A DNA stretch of 64,000 nucleotides, from NCBI GenBank assembly GCA_009760855.2, contig WPIO01000007.1, forward strand, positions 11,042,001 through 11,106,000, given 5' to 3'. Every line of letters starts with the position of its first letter. Positions within the stretch are counted from its first letter, which is position 1. The position numbers and the translations under genes were made by a program. This document shows positions 11,894 to 22,549 of the stretch, one piece after another. This DNA comes from Cristatella mucedo (lineage: Eukaryota > Bryozoa > Phylactolaemata > Cristatellidae). Below the pieces are notes generated by a model that was not told the DNA's origin, made no database searches, and worked only from the letters and a program-made list of their open reading frames with translations.

Positions 11894-12265
11894 CAAGACA
11901 CGGGTTTGATCCCTCCCAGCCTTCGAGCACCTCGAATTTTCTCAACCCACTTGCTGCATGTATTCATGACATCCGCACATGGATGGCAGCAAATTTTCTA
12001 AAACTAAACGATGATAAAACTAACTTACTAGTTGTGGGCAAAAACGTGTGATTCAGAAATTGGAAAGGCTGACGCTCAAAATTGGCTCTGCCAGCATATC
12101 TTCTGTTGAATCAGCTCGAAATCTAAGTGTCATATTCCAAAGTGACCTCTCGTTAGACGACCACATCAGCTCCACAGTCAAATCTGCCTACTTTCAGCTA
12201 CATAACATTGCTAAAATTCGGGCTTGTTTAGATAAGGATACCACGTCTAAGTTGCTCCATGCATT

Positions 12266-12679
12266 CGTGACATCCGGTCTCGACTCCTGCAACTCTGCTT
12301 ATGGCCTACCAGCATGTGCGATCAGGCGATTGCAGCTAGCGGAAAACTCCGCAGCTAGGCTTGTCTGTCGTGAGCGTCGCAGTTGCCACATCACACCACT
12401 TCTCGCCGACCTGCTCTGGATACCAGTCACGCAACGAATCAATTTCAAGGTTTGGTCGCTCACTTTTAGGTCGTGACATCTCGTCTCGACTTCTGCAACT
12501 CACTGCTTACTGGCCTACCAGCATGTGCGATCACGCGATTGCAGCTGGTGCAAACCTCTGCAGCTAGGCTTGTCTGTCGTTAGCGTCGCAGTTGCAACAT
12601 TACTCCACTTCTCGCCGACCTGCACTGGCTTCCAGTCAAGCAACATATTGAATTTAAGGTTTTGTCGCTCACTTTTAGG
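12266..12679 (+). repeat. 206 bp tandem duplication inside LINE-A
   Basis: The stretch from CGTGACATCC to the TTTTAGGT codons occurs twice in a row, at 12266-12471 and 12472-12679. The units differ at many positions. The first unit alone carries an altered AACTCTGCTTATGGCC segment. The junction joins TTTTAGGT to CGTGACATC, two sites about 200 bp apart in normal copies. Confidence 0.85.
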
Positions 12680-13178
12680 TCCCTTCATTGTATGGCTCCA
12701 GTCAATCTCTCTGACATACTCCCCCACCAGGCCAAGCATCGTACCACCCGCTTTTCGGAATCCAACAGTCTACAAATACCTCGTACAAACCTCAAATCCT
12801 TTGGAGACCGTGCATTTAGTTCGTATGCTCCCAAAGCCTGGAACTCCCTCCCGACCTGCGTCAGAACATCCCCTGACCTGACCACATTTAAAAAGAACTT
12901 AAAAACACACCTTTTTAGGACAGCATTTAGTGGGTCCCTGTGATTCGTCCTTGATGTGCTTATGCGTGCTGACACTGTGCATGCTGCCACTAACCACATT
13001 TGCATGCTGACCCTGTGCATGTCACCCCTAACCGTGTTATTCATGTTGTTTATTAAGCATGATATTACTCACCATTCAATTGTATTTCCCTTTGCAGCAA
13101 ATGTAAAGCACCTAGAAAGAGATTCAGTTCTCTGAGGGCGCTTTATCAAGTGCATTATTATTATTAATATTAATATTA

Positions 13179-16069
13179 TTAAGTGCATGCAGAACTGAAC
13201 ATACATTTGAAATTATATGCTGATCCGTCAAATATTGGTGGACTTAATGGAATAATTTACAAGCAAATAGCAATACTGTAATTGCAGACGTTTCAAACTT
13301 GAAGTGTCAGTGCTTCTAAGTTAGGGCAGCCAAGCATCTGATACAAAACGAGACCTCGGTTCGGCGTCATTCGAATAGCGCCTCGCCCATTAGCGCCTCC
13401 GATTGGATGGTGGCAGCTGCAAGCGAACCTCCATCTGCTGTCAAGCGCCTCAGGTGATCCCGTGACCTCACTCTCTGCTTTCGGTGCCAGCGACTGAAGG
13501 CCGAGCAGCGTCAGTGCACAGAGTGGCAGCAGTGGCAGCCTCTGCTGGCAGCTCGCTCGGGCGAGCACACGCAGGGGGCAGGGTAGCGACGACACTGCTC
13601 CCGTCTGCCGTGGCATGCGTCCAGCAGCACTTCCGCTCAGCTCGCACTGCTTGAGATTGGCAGGCGCCCACTGTGCCGGAGCTTGGCAGGCGTCGACTCA
13701 TCCTGGCGAGCTGGAAGGAAGGACACAAGCTAAGTGTCGGCCGCCACAGCTGTCGCTCCTGCCAGGTGGGCGCTCTGTGTCGGCGTTGGGCGTCGAGTTG
13801 GCCGACGTCGAAGAAATCTGGCACGATGCGGCCCGAAATAGAAGCCAGTCATTCATTGTGTGAGGGAGAGTCGGGCGTTGCTCATAAATCGGATCGAAAC
13901 AATGAGGGCAGTGAGTGACGACCGGCAGGGCAGAACAATAGGCAGGCGGCCAGGTCACCTGCGACCGACGCAAGTGCTGCTGACGCTGCTTCGCCCGTGC
14001 CTCAGCTAGTGGCATATTGGGTGGGGTGCAGAGGGCATTCGGTCCATCGAAGCTAGCAACTAGCTGGGACGGCACGGCATGCTCGGTACGTATTTATTCA
14101 AAGACATCGTGACAGCTTGCCCGACTAGTCAATGCCAACCGTGGCCTTTGTGAACTCTGTGGCTCCATGTGGAAGAGAGTGGAGAATTTTTCCCTCACGG
14201 TTATCGAACGAAGATGAAGCTTAATCCGCAAAACCACGATATCGGTAATTGGCCGAAGAAACTTCAGTATGTGATTGAAAACTCGATAGCAGTGCCATGC
14301 AAACTGCACTAATACGGTAAAACTTCTGACGATAGCCTCATTGCCTTAACTGCTTGGATGCATATCACTGTTCAGCTACAAGTCTTGCAGTGAGTTGTAC
14401 AGCACCGAAATAAAGACTTAGTTCTATTAGGAGGTTCTATAAATGACCCATTATTATTGTCACTGTTGCTATCACATCACTGGATGCTATCAGATACAGC
14501 TCTGGAACATTAGTCTGATTCCATTTGCTTCTCTCTGCCGGATGTCTTCAGTACGCCCCTTTTCTGGAGCACAGCTAGTTTAAGTTCCATGTTCTTCTCC
14601 TTTTCTCCTACTTCACTCGGTGGTTTGCTACCGGTCTCTCATTCGTGTGCTCACTCACCCGGCTCCTCTATCATACTTCACCTTTTCATGTCACCTGTTT
14701 TGGGTTGTGAGTCACAGCTGCCCAAAAAACTCAAAGACCGCCTGAGCCCAGTAAGTTACATAGAATGGCATTGTTCGTGCTAAACTTTGCAGCACTAAAC
14801 CATTGCCTCGTGGGCAATTAAGGAGGTCACCAGGTTTGGTAGCGCAATTGTTAAGGCAGTTTCCGCCCTAATCCGAGCCACTCAGTGTAGGGACTCTTTG
14901 TGCAGATGAACGGGTGACGCCAGGCTAGTCTAGCCGCTTTGATCAACTCATAGCCGCCCGGCCATAGCATGCTATTAAGAAGCAATGGAGTGGCTCCGGC
15001 AGTCCTCATCGAATGCCTTACTTGGCAGATGAACGATCGTGGCAACGAGCAAGGCATTCAAAAACCATAACGATCAGTCATGGCCTCCTGCTCTGAGGCC
15101 GGCAACGATAGCCACGACATGCGATAGCCGTACCCGTGCTGCACTGCAGCTGTGGTGTAGGATTTTTCGAAAAGCATGTAGGGTGTACAACTCTTCCACC
15201 ACTGTAGCTAGCTAGGCTCTATGCGCTCATTAATGCAAAGCGATCATGTCGGAACATGTGGTCACCACGAAGTGCTGCCCCTCCCCTGCATCGCTGTAAA
15301 ACAGAGATAGGAGTTCGGGAGAGAGAGTCAACGTGAATGCGTTTTGCCTGCATCTAGCAAGCAAGTCAAATCCTCAGCTGCGCACGTGCAGACACACTCC
15401 TGCTACCTTACAACTGTAACTTGAAGTCACTTAGTAGTCCCTTGCTATGACCTGAGACTGGTCCCTTGCTCTGCGGCTGCCCCACAATAGGGAGCAGCTA
15501 TTTTGAATATGTAGTGGGTATGTCTTTGGTAGCCGTTCTCCTTCAGACGAAGGAGCCAGACGTGAGGGTTGCACGGCAACATTTGCATCAACATAGATAC
15601 ATAGGTCCAGGCTGAGTGCCCAAGGGGGTCAGCATTGCTACTCACTCAGCCATCAGGTGAGGAAGAGAGTTTCTTGAGACAGCCTTTACCTCTGATCGTC
15701 GGCAACACGTCCCCAATGAGCAAGCCGGCCTCAAACGTAGTTACAGATCAAAGCTGATTTACTCCAAGACAGTAAGCCCAAGGGAAATTGAGATGTCACA
15801 CAGAGATATGAGCTGATCATCTCATATGTAATGCATCACATGAAGTGTGATCGACAAGCAAGCAGGCTTTCGGGCATGTCATGCTGCTCTGCCATGCTTG
15901 TAATCTATCGTACTCATCATGGCCACTGTCGGATGAGCAAGTGGCTGGCTCCTAAATTGGCACCGTTGCCTAAACAATGGTAGAAGTGGCATTCCACGAC
16001 TAACACCAAAATAAAGCTGCTGAAAAGAACGCATGCCAAGTTGCTAGTGATATGGTGCTCAATGTCAGC
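13179..16069. other. unassigned stretch with a GC-rich island
   Basis: A CpG-dense island spans about 13330-14090, with mutually overlapping open frames on both strands (125 codons at 14075-13698 is the longest). None is recognised. It could be a promoter or exon of an unseen gene. The rest (14100-16069) shows nothing clear. Confidence 0.4.
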
Positions 16070-16290
16070 ACGTATGATACTTTGCTTTGATTGCTCCCAG
16101 CCCTCTAGCATGTCGAATTCTCTCAAATCACTCGCTGCAATTTATTGCTGACATCCGCACATGGATGGCAGCAAACTTTCTCTAATTGAATGGCAATAAA
16201 ACTTACTAGTTATGCGAAACCCAAGTGCGACTGAGACATTGGAAAATGTAAGCCCAAAGTCGGCTCTGCCAGCATATCTCCATTGCACTT
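16070..16290 (+). mobile_element. LINE-A internal fragment
   Basis: This matches the block just after the YADD motif (TTTGCTTTGATTGCTCCCAG) to the CAGCATATCTCC block. It is cut at both ends and followed at once by a second LINE-A piece in the same direction that restarts at the same element position. Confidence 0.75.
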
Positions 16291-16299
16291 GAGAAATTA

Positions 16300-17305
16300 A
16301 CACAGAGCTGTACCTGTGCTTTAATCCCCCTGTGCCTTCAAGCATCTCAAACTCTCTCAGCTCGCAGCAAAATTTCCGAAATTTACTTACGATGTAGCTA
16401 TCTAACTAATTATGGGTAAACGATATGTTACTCAGAAACTAGAAAACCTAACCCTAAAGATGGACTTGGCCAGCATGTCTGCTGTTGCATCTACGAGAAA
16501 TCTGGGTGCCCTGTTCCAAAGTGACCTTGCACAATAAGACTTCATCAGCTCCACATTCAAGTCTGCCTACTTTCAGCTACATAACATCGTTAAAATTCGG
16601 GCATTCTTAGATAGTGATACTAAATCCAAATTGGTCCATGTATTTGGGACACCCTGACTCGACTTCCGTAACTCACCTGCTTACTGGTCTACCGGCCTGT
16701 ACAATCATGTGCTTACAGTTGGTGCAAAACCCTGCAGCTAGGCTTGTCTGTCGTGAGCGGTGCAGTTGCCAGATTGCACCACTTCTAGCCATCCTGCACT
16801 GGTTCCTAGTCAAGCAGTATATCGAATTCAACGTTCAGTCACTCACTTTTAGGCCCCTTTACTCTTTGGCACCAGCCTACCTATCAGAACTACTCCCAAA
16901 CCAGGCTAGGCATCGTACCATCCACTTTTCTGAATCAAATCAATCAGCTTTGACGCATGCGAACCTCGAATCCTTTGGAAACCATGCCCTTAGTTCGCAT
17001 GTTCCAAAGCCTGGAACTCATAACCCTCTGACATCACGACATCCCCTGACTTGACGACATTTAAAAAGAAGCTAAATACGCACCTGATTAGTCTTTTGTA
17101 TGCTTATGCTCGGTGACACTGTGCATGCTGCCACTAACTATATTTGCGTGTTGACCATGTGCATGTCACTTCTAACCGCATTGTGCTTGTTGACAATTCT
17201 TATTACCACTAACCACTTGAGAATGCTTCATTCACAGCATATGCGAAGTGCCCAAAAAGAGATTGAGTTCTCCGATGGTGCTATTCGGATGTATTATTAT
17301 TATAA
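16300..17305 (+). mobile_element. LINE-A, diverged 3' copy
   Basis: It begins at codons for ELYLCFNP and runs through FQLHNIVKIRAFLD, ARLVCRERCSCQIAPLLA (16740-16790) and SLAPAYLSELLPNQARH to a 3' UTR. The stem-loop is altered (GTGCCCAAAAAGAG, GGTGCTATTC) and the tail is a short ATT run. One 146-codon frame remains at 16614-17054. Confidence 0.85.
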
Positions 17306-17399
17306 GCACACAACGGACAGTAAAATGAACCCAGCAAGCATTGTGAAGCACGAGTGCGTTTTTACCTTTTTTTAGATGTTGTCTTGATTGAGAAGTACT

Positions 17400-18030
17400 T
17401 CTTAAAGGTAGTCCGATACAAAAGAATGAAAACAAATGAACGAGAGTGACAGAACCTTGAAGTCGATAAGCTGCTTGATGGTGAGCTCGTGCTGAGCAGT
17501 GAGAAGTGGTATAATGAAGTAGTTGCAACTATCATGATAGACAAGCCTAGCTGTAGAATTTCGTGTCAAAGGTAAATGCCTTATTGCACAGGCAGGATGA
17601 CCTGGAGTGCTTTATAGAAGTCTAGGCGAAAGGTCATAAATGTACAGACCTGCTTTACTGTGATCTCCTTATCTAGCAGATGAATAAGTTTTCTAAATGA
17701 TGCATAGCTGAGAATAGGAATACTCAACCATGGCATTGATGTGGTCATCTGGTGAAAAGTCTTTTTAAGATTACGTACAGAGGCTACGAAAAAGGTAGGC
17801 TGGCCGAGCCCATTTTGAGGTTTCGATTTTCCATTCCCTACGTGACGCTAGGTTTTCTCATCACTAGTAAGTTGGTCTCTTCGTTATTCAATTTGAGAAA
17901 GTGTGCTTTAATCCAAGTGCAGCTGACAGCAACACATTCAGCAGGTGAGTTGACAGACTTTGAGATAATCAAAAGCTGGGGCGATCAAAGGACAGGCATG
18001 GCCATGTGTCATCGGAATCAAGCTGAAGGT
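17400..18030 (-). mobile_element. LINE-A, diverged fragment
   Basis: Antisense match from the SLTFRSLHS region (17400) back to the codons after the active site (18030). Landmarks are GACAAGCCTAGCTGTAGA at about 17540 and the CCCATTTTGAGG and ACTAGTAAGTTGGTC blocks. No tail is present. Confidence 0.78.
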
Positions 18031-18094
18031 ATATAGGTATATACTCAAGTGCTGACCAACCCGTTGGCTGGCGTAATGTAACGTAGTGCATCTA

Positions 18095-18200
18095 TATCTG
18101 TAGCTCCAAAAAGTCACGAGGACTAAGCAGGTGTTCCGCTGGAGAGTTTTTTGCTTACTGAAAAACCTCAAGTGGCTTGCGGTGTGAATGGTGCTTCAAA
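18095..18200 (-). mobile_element. LINE-B 3' end remnant
   Basis: AAAAAGTCACGAGGACTAAG and GTTCCGCTGGAGAGTTTT align with the antisense LINE-B end at 63300-63380. The terminal TTACAGACGG block is not preserved. Confidence 0.5.
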
Positions 18201-18612
18201 CAGTGAAAGGTTGGTGCCAGCAGTCTACCGCGACTATCAAGTTCGTGTAGTTGGTAAGTGCACAAACATGAAAAGATTATTAAAATGAGTAACTCGATAG
18301 GGTGAGGTTAATCGTCTGACTGAGCTGATTCAAAAACTCTGGCATACTTACGTCATCAAGCGTTCGTGTACAATTAGCTGATCATTACCTGGAGCCGGCA
18401 TTATCTGGAACTCTGGATGGCCTAGTGCTTATAGCTGAAGATTCTGGTCACCGCAATTCGGAAAACCATGTCCAAATCCTTTTGGAGAGGCAGAATGTTT
18501 TGCTGGTCACTTGGTACTAATCATGACTAGGCTGTTCAAGACGCCTGGCAGTGGGAGCTAGGACAATGTGGACGGTGTTAAGCCGGATCTCAACACTTGG
18601 CTACTGCTCAAC

Positions 18613-18744
<132 letters not shown>

Positions 18745-18831
18745 TGGTCCTCCGGTCGATACCTGTAACCTAGAATGACATCTAAGAAGACTATAAGTCA
18801 TCTATGCCCAAATACTTGCACTTTTCCATGG

Positions 18832-18995
18832 TGAGCCGTGATTGCACAATCGGTACGGCGGTTGCCTTCACGACCTAGGTGCCGAGGTCGTGGGTTCAAT
18901 TCCTGCAGTGGGCGATAGCCACTGCAGCCGGTCATGATAGCAGTTAAGACTCTTCTGTCGCTAGATAAAAGATGCTGTTTAATCAGCTAGGATTT
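18832..18995 (+). mobile_element. SINE-B, first of a tandem pair
   Basis: The tRNA-like head has B box GGTTCAATTCC (18893-18903). The body reads GTGGGCGATAGCCACTGCAG, then GACTCTTCTGTCGCTAGATA and TTAATCAGCTAG at the end. A second copy follows at once in the same direction. Confidence 0.8.
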
Positions 18996-19175
18996 TATTT
19001 ACGGCGGTTGGTTTTCACGACCTTGGTCCCACGACCTGGGGACCGAGATCGTCCGAGGTCATGGGTTCAAATCCTGCGGTGGGAGATCCTTTATCACCTG
19101 CACTGGTGATGATAGCCGTAAAGGCTCTTCTGTCACTATGTAAAAGAGGCTGTTAAATCAGCTAGTATTTTGTTT
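18996..19175 (+). mobile_element. SINE-B, second of a tandem pair
   Basis: B box GGTTCAAATCC (19064-19074), GTGGGAGATCCTTTATCACC body, end GCTCTTCTGTCACTATGTAA and GGCTGTTAAATCAGCTAG. The head carries an extra GACCTTGG/GACCTGGG doubling. Confidence 0.8.
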
Positions 19176-19224
19176 TGTTCTCCTTCACGGATGCATGTAT
19201 TTTCTGCTGCCTGGCATTGCTAAT

Positions 19225-20790
19225 CAATAAACGTGTACTTAGCCTCAGGTCTTGTTTCAGCATCTTTTAAAAGGACTGCTATAGTCATTAAGGAGACAGC
19301 AATAAACCAGGAGATCTTGGAGCATCTGTTTCCAGTCTCCTTACTACTGTTCCTATCTAAGACGCCGGAATGCGTAATGGCAAACCAATTAAACACATTT
19401 AACTTCAAGCCTAGCAACTAGTTTTCAGTCAGGTTTTAGGAATAATCAATCCTTAGAATCAGCACTGCTGTGAACGTTTTCCGACCTTCGAAGGGATGCT
19501 GACAGATTTAGTCTCCCTGAATGTTCTGCTAGACCTCCCGGCTGCGATTGATATCCTTGATTACCAAGTCCTTCTTGAGAGCCTATGGCCGTGGCAACAC
19601 CGACAAACCACTGCAATGGTTAAGGCCCCACCTTAGTAGAAAATTTGATAGCATTGATAACGACGTGATGCAGTCATCCAAGAAGCCTTAAAACTTTGGA
19701 AGCCCCTTGGGATCAGTGTTTCCAGTTCATTTCTTTTCACAAAAAACACTCAACCTCTTTGCAGCGTAATTGCCACGCACAATCTAGGATTTCAGTTTAG
19801 CAGATAGCTTCCAGCTGTATCTATGCTTTAATTCTTCCCTGCCCTCCAGCAAGTCGAACTCAACGCGCTTGCAAAATGTATTTTTGACATTTGCTCTTTG
19901 ACGGCAGGAAAACTGCCTTAAAATTGCATTCAATTTCACCAGCCTGCTAATTACGAGAAAAACTACTCTTACTCAGAAATTAAAAGGCACAGTCCTCAAA
20001 TGGCCCGGAATAAAATATGTCACGTAGAAGCTTAATGCAATGTGTGTGTCCCAAAGTAACCTTTCACTTGCCGACCTCATTAGCTCCACTGTCAGATCTG
20101 CATACTTTCAACGACGTGTCATTGTAAAACTCGGGCATGCTTAAATAAACATACCGAAGTGAACCGGTTCGGTGCATTTGTGACGTCCCATGTAAACTTC
20201 TGTAGCTCACTACTGACAGGTCTTGTGACCTGTGCAATAAAAGTCTTGCAGTTGGAGCAAAACTTTGCAGCTAGGGATGTTTTCGTGGAAGTCACAATTG
20301 CCACAGTACCACTTTTCACCAATCTCTACTGGTTCTTCATTAAGCAGTGCATCGACTTATAGTTCTGTCGCTCACTTTTGCTTGTTTGTTCACTCGCGCC
20401 CGCTAAATATTCCAAAATCATTCCTTATTGGGTTTTGAATCTCACTAATTGCCTTTATAACTTGTTTAGCTGGCCTCCAACCAACCTCAAATCATGAGGA
20501 GACTTTGTATTCAGCTCATAAGCTGCCCAAGCCCGAAACTCAGTCACGACTGACGGCACGATATCGACTTACAGGATGACATTTAATAGAAGCTAAAAAC
20601 CGGCTTTTTCCTCGCAGCATTTTCTGAGTCTGCATGAATCGTCTGTTTGCGTGCTGAAGCGTCCTTACGCTGCATGTTATCCCTAACCGATTGGCATATT
20701 TCTTCTCCAACATGTGCACTGTATCTTGAAAAATATTTTGTTTTCTTTCGGTACAACACAAAATATCTTACTACTATTACTATTGTAAAC
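19225..20790 (+). mobile_element. LINE-A, long decayed copy
   Basis: It starts at the RT block ASGLVSASFKRTAIVI (19235), continues through the SAAFDTI-equivalent near 19540 and the YADD-equivalent near 19800, and reaches the C-terminal region at 20200-20360. Stops and indels are present throughout. The catalytic motifs are no longer readable. Confidence 0.72.
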
Positions 20791-21544
20791 TAGTGGCAGC
20801 CACATTAAACCCTACTAGTCAAGTGACTGGACGATTGGTACTACATACCCGGTGCTGGGATCTTTGTAGATAGTGAACAGGGTAGATGCCCGGCACATGC
20901 GCACTAGTGAACACACACGCGCATAAACATATGTAGGTTAAAGAGTTGGAAGATGTGTCCTGGCTAGAGAATATTACCTTTACTGAATAGCAAAATTAGA
21001 GGCACTCTACACTAGTACATTGGTAAGATATCACCACCACAGAGCTGGACTCTCTAGCACTAAGCTCTGATAGGAGCGACTTGTAATGAGCAAGTGAGCC
21101 GCTGGCCAATGTTAATAGGCCTGTATTTATGCCACTGCGAGAGTTTGCTTTTGGTTACAGGTTAGCAATTATAGAAGACCGAACGCAATAGTGTATCAGG
21201 GACTAGGATCTCATACAAGCAAAGCTGACGTTACATTTATTCAGTTTTTCGCTGCACCTTGTGGGGATTGTAGAGCGGCTGTCATTAAGAAAACACTTAG
21301 ACTTATATATCTGAGGTAACGTCAATTGATGTTGTCGTCTGCTACTGTTCTATACCAGGGTGTTTGGAGTGGGTTCAAGGGCTGGCTAGCCCTCGAGCAG
21401 CTGAGCGGTCTAGCTTTAGTAAATGTGCAATTTTCAAAAACTCTAGTTCTGCTGTTGGGCATTTATCATTGGAATGCTTGAGTTTGGGCCAGGCAAAATT
21501 TGACAAAAACATTGCTGACGGAAATAATAAATAAATTATAAATA
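20791..21544. other. unassigned stretch
   Basis: No gene or repeat family recognised. Confidence 0.45.
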
Positions 21545-21662
21545 TTAGCTGATTTATATACCGGTTTATAGCCTCATTTATATACTGGTAGAAGAACCTT
21601 GAACGGCTATCATCACCGCTTGCAGGTGAGAATAAAGAATCTTCCACTGCAGGACTCGATGA
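21545..21662 (-). mobile_element. SINE-B copy, head truncated
   Basis: TTAGCTGATTTATATACCGG, GAACGGCTATCATCACCGCT and CTGCAGGACTCGATG antisense. The A box half is missing, and the 3' end contains a short duplication (TATACCGGTTTATA/TATATACTGG). Confidence 0.7.
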
Positions 21663-21814
21663 AGCAAAGCCATGTCCCGACCCGACCGTCCAAGTCTTTT
21701 TGTGCCCAACTACGGCTCCCTGTTTTTTCCGAACTTCATGTCAAACTCTCAAAACAATATGATAAATTGAACTGAATAAAATAAATAGATTGTCAATTAA
21801 TCAATATAAATAAA

Positions 21815-21970
21815 TATAATTAATTTGCATAGCGGCCCTCGGAGAGCTCTCTCCAGGCGCTCCAAATAGGCCGAAGGGCTCGAGCCCACGACCTCGGTCT
21901 TCAATGGCATTCATCTTGACCTCGGTCATCAAAAGCGAGCACCTTTATCCTTCTGCAAAAGCAAGGCAGC
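21815..21970 (-). mobile_element. SINE-A copy, long-head form
   Basis: AATTTGCATAGCGGCCCTCG tail, GGGCTCGAGCCCACGACCTC, a second GACCTCGGTC, then AGCGAGCACCTTTATCC. Confidence 0.75.
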
Positions 21971-22549
21971 TATAATTGACCACAACATGAGCTTCATGTT
22001 GGGCCAAGAAGTAAGAAGATTTTAGCATTTATTAATTGAACTGACGTTTTCTGGTTATCAACATATAACTTCATCAGGTGCTTCTATATATTGTTTTTAA
22101 ATTTTGTGCATTTTTTAAAGTAAGGTTGCTAGTAAGGTGCTCAGAGAGGTAGGGAATGGAACTTTTCACTCATTTAAATGTGTCCTTGAATTGCTCAATT
22201 TAATGAATTTATATTTGTTTGAAAAATATAGCACTGTTCTGCGTGACATACCATGTCAGTCATTTGTTATTATTTCCAAGTATACGTCGCAAATAATGAT
22301 GTATGTGATATTTTGTTTTGCTTTGGAACATCAGGCTTGGTAGGTTTTATTTATCAACGATCTAGTGCACTTTGACATTACGCATTATGTATAGTGTTAC
22401 TCGCTACAGTAACTTATTTACATAAGTGTTGTGCGTCATTTTTTGTGGAACAATTAGCAATATTTTTTCGTTGAAATAATTGCTTAAATCAGTTGACATT
22501 TACGATTTATCTTGCCAAGGAAGTGTAAGAGTTATTAGCGCATATTCTG

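Larger units (their letters stand above)
9590..13178 (+). mobile_element. LINE-A (CR1/L2-like), longest copy, decayed
   Basis: This non-LTR retrotransposon has lost function. In order it reads: the start of an APE endonuclease (LNACLWNPHSM, then FALTETWL near 9800), GGGVAF near 9920, VVYRPPDTKS at 10035, MGDFNVHFDD near 10130, LSDHMQI near 10320, and a reverse transcriptase at 10750-11720 with SAAFDTINHQVL, GVPQGS and FYADDTQL. The long C-terminal region follows (KAWNSLPTCVRTSPDL), then a 3' UTR, stem-loop and ATT tail ending near 13178. Breaks include frameshifts at about 9805 and 10030, stops near 9858 and 10264, and TAG at 10687. The motif A aspartate is Val (LVLSAAFD) near 11420. A minus-strand tail is inserted at 11723-11893, and a 206 bp tandem duplication starts at 12266. 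The CR1/L2 placement rests on motif style, not on a tree. Confidence 0.9.

Noticed and set aside
13698-14075. 125-codon minus-strand frame in the GC island
   Set aside because: Overlaps equally open plus-strand frames; no recognisable domain.
14835-14900. tRNA-like GGTTTGGTAGCGCAATTG head
   Set aside because: Resembles a SINE A box, but no B box or SINE tail follows, and no cloverleaf can be drawn.
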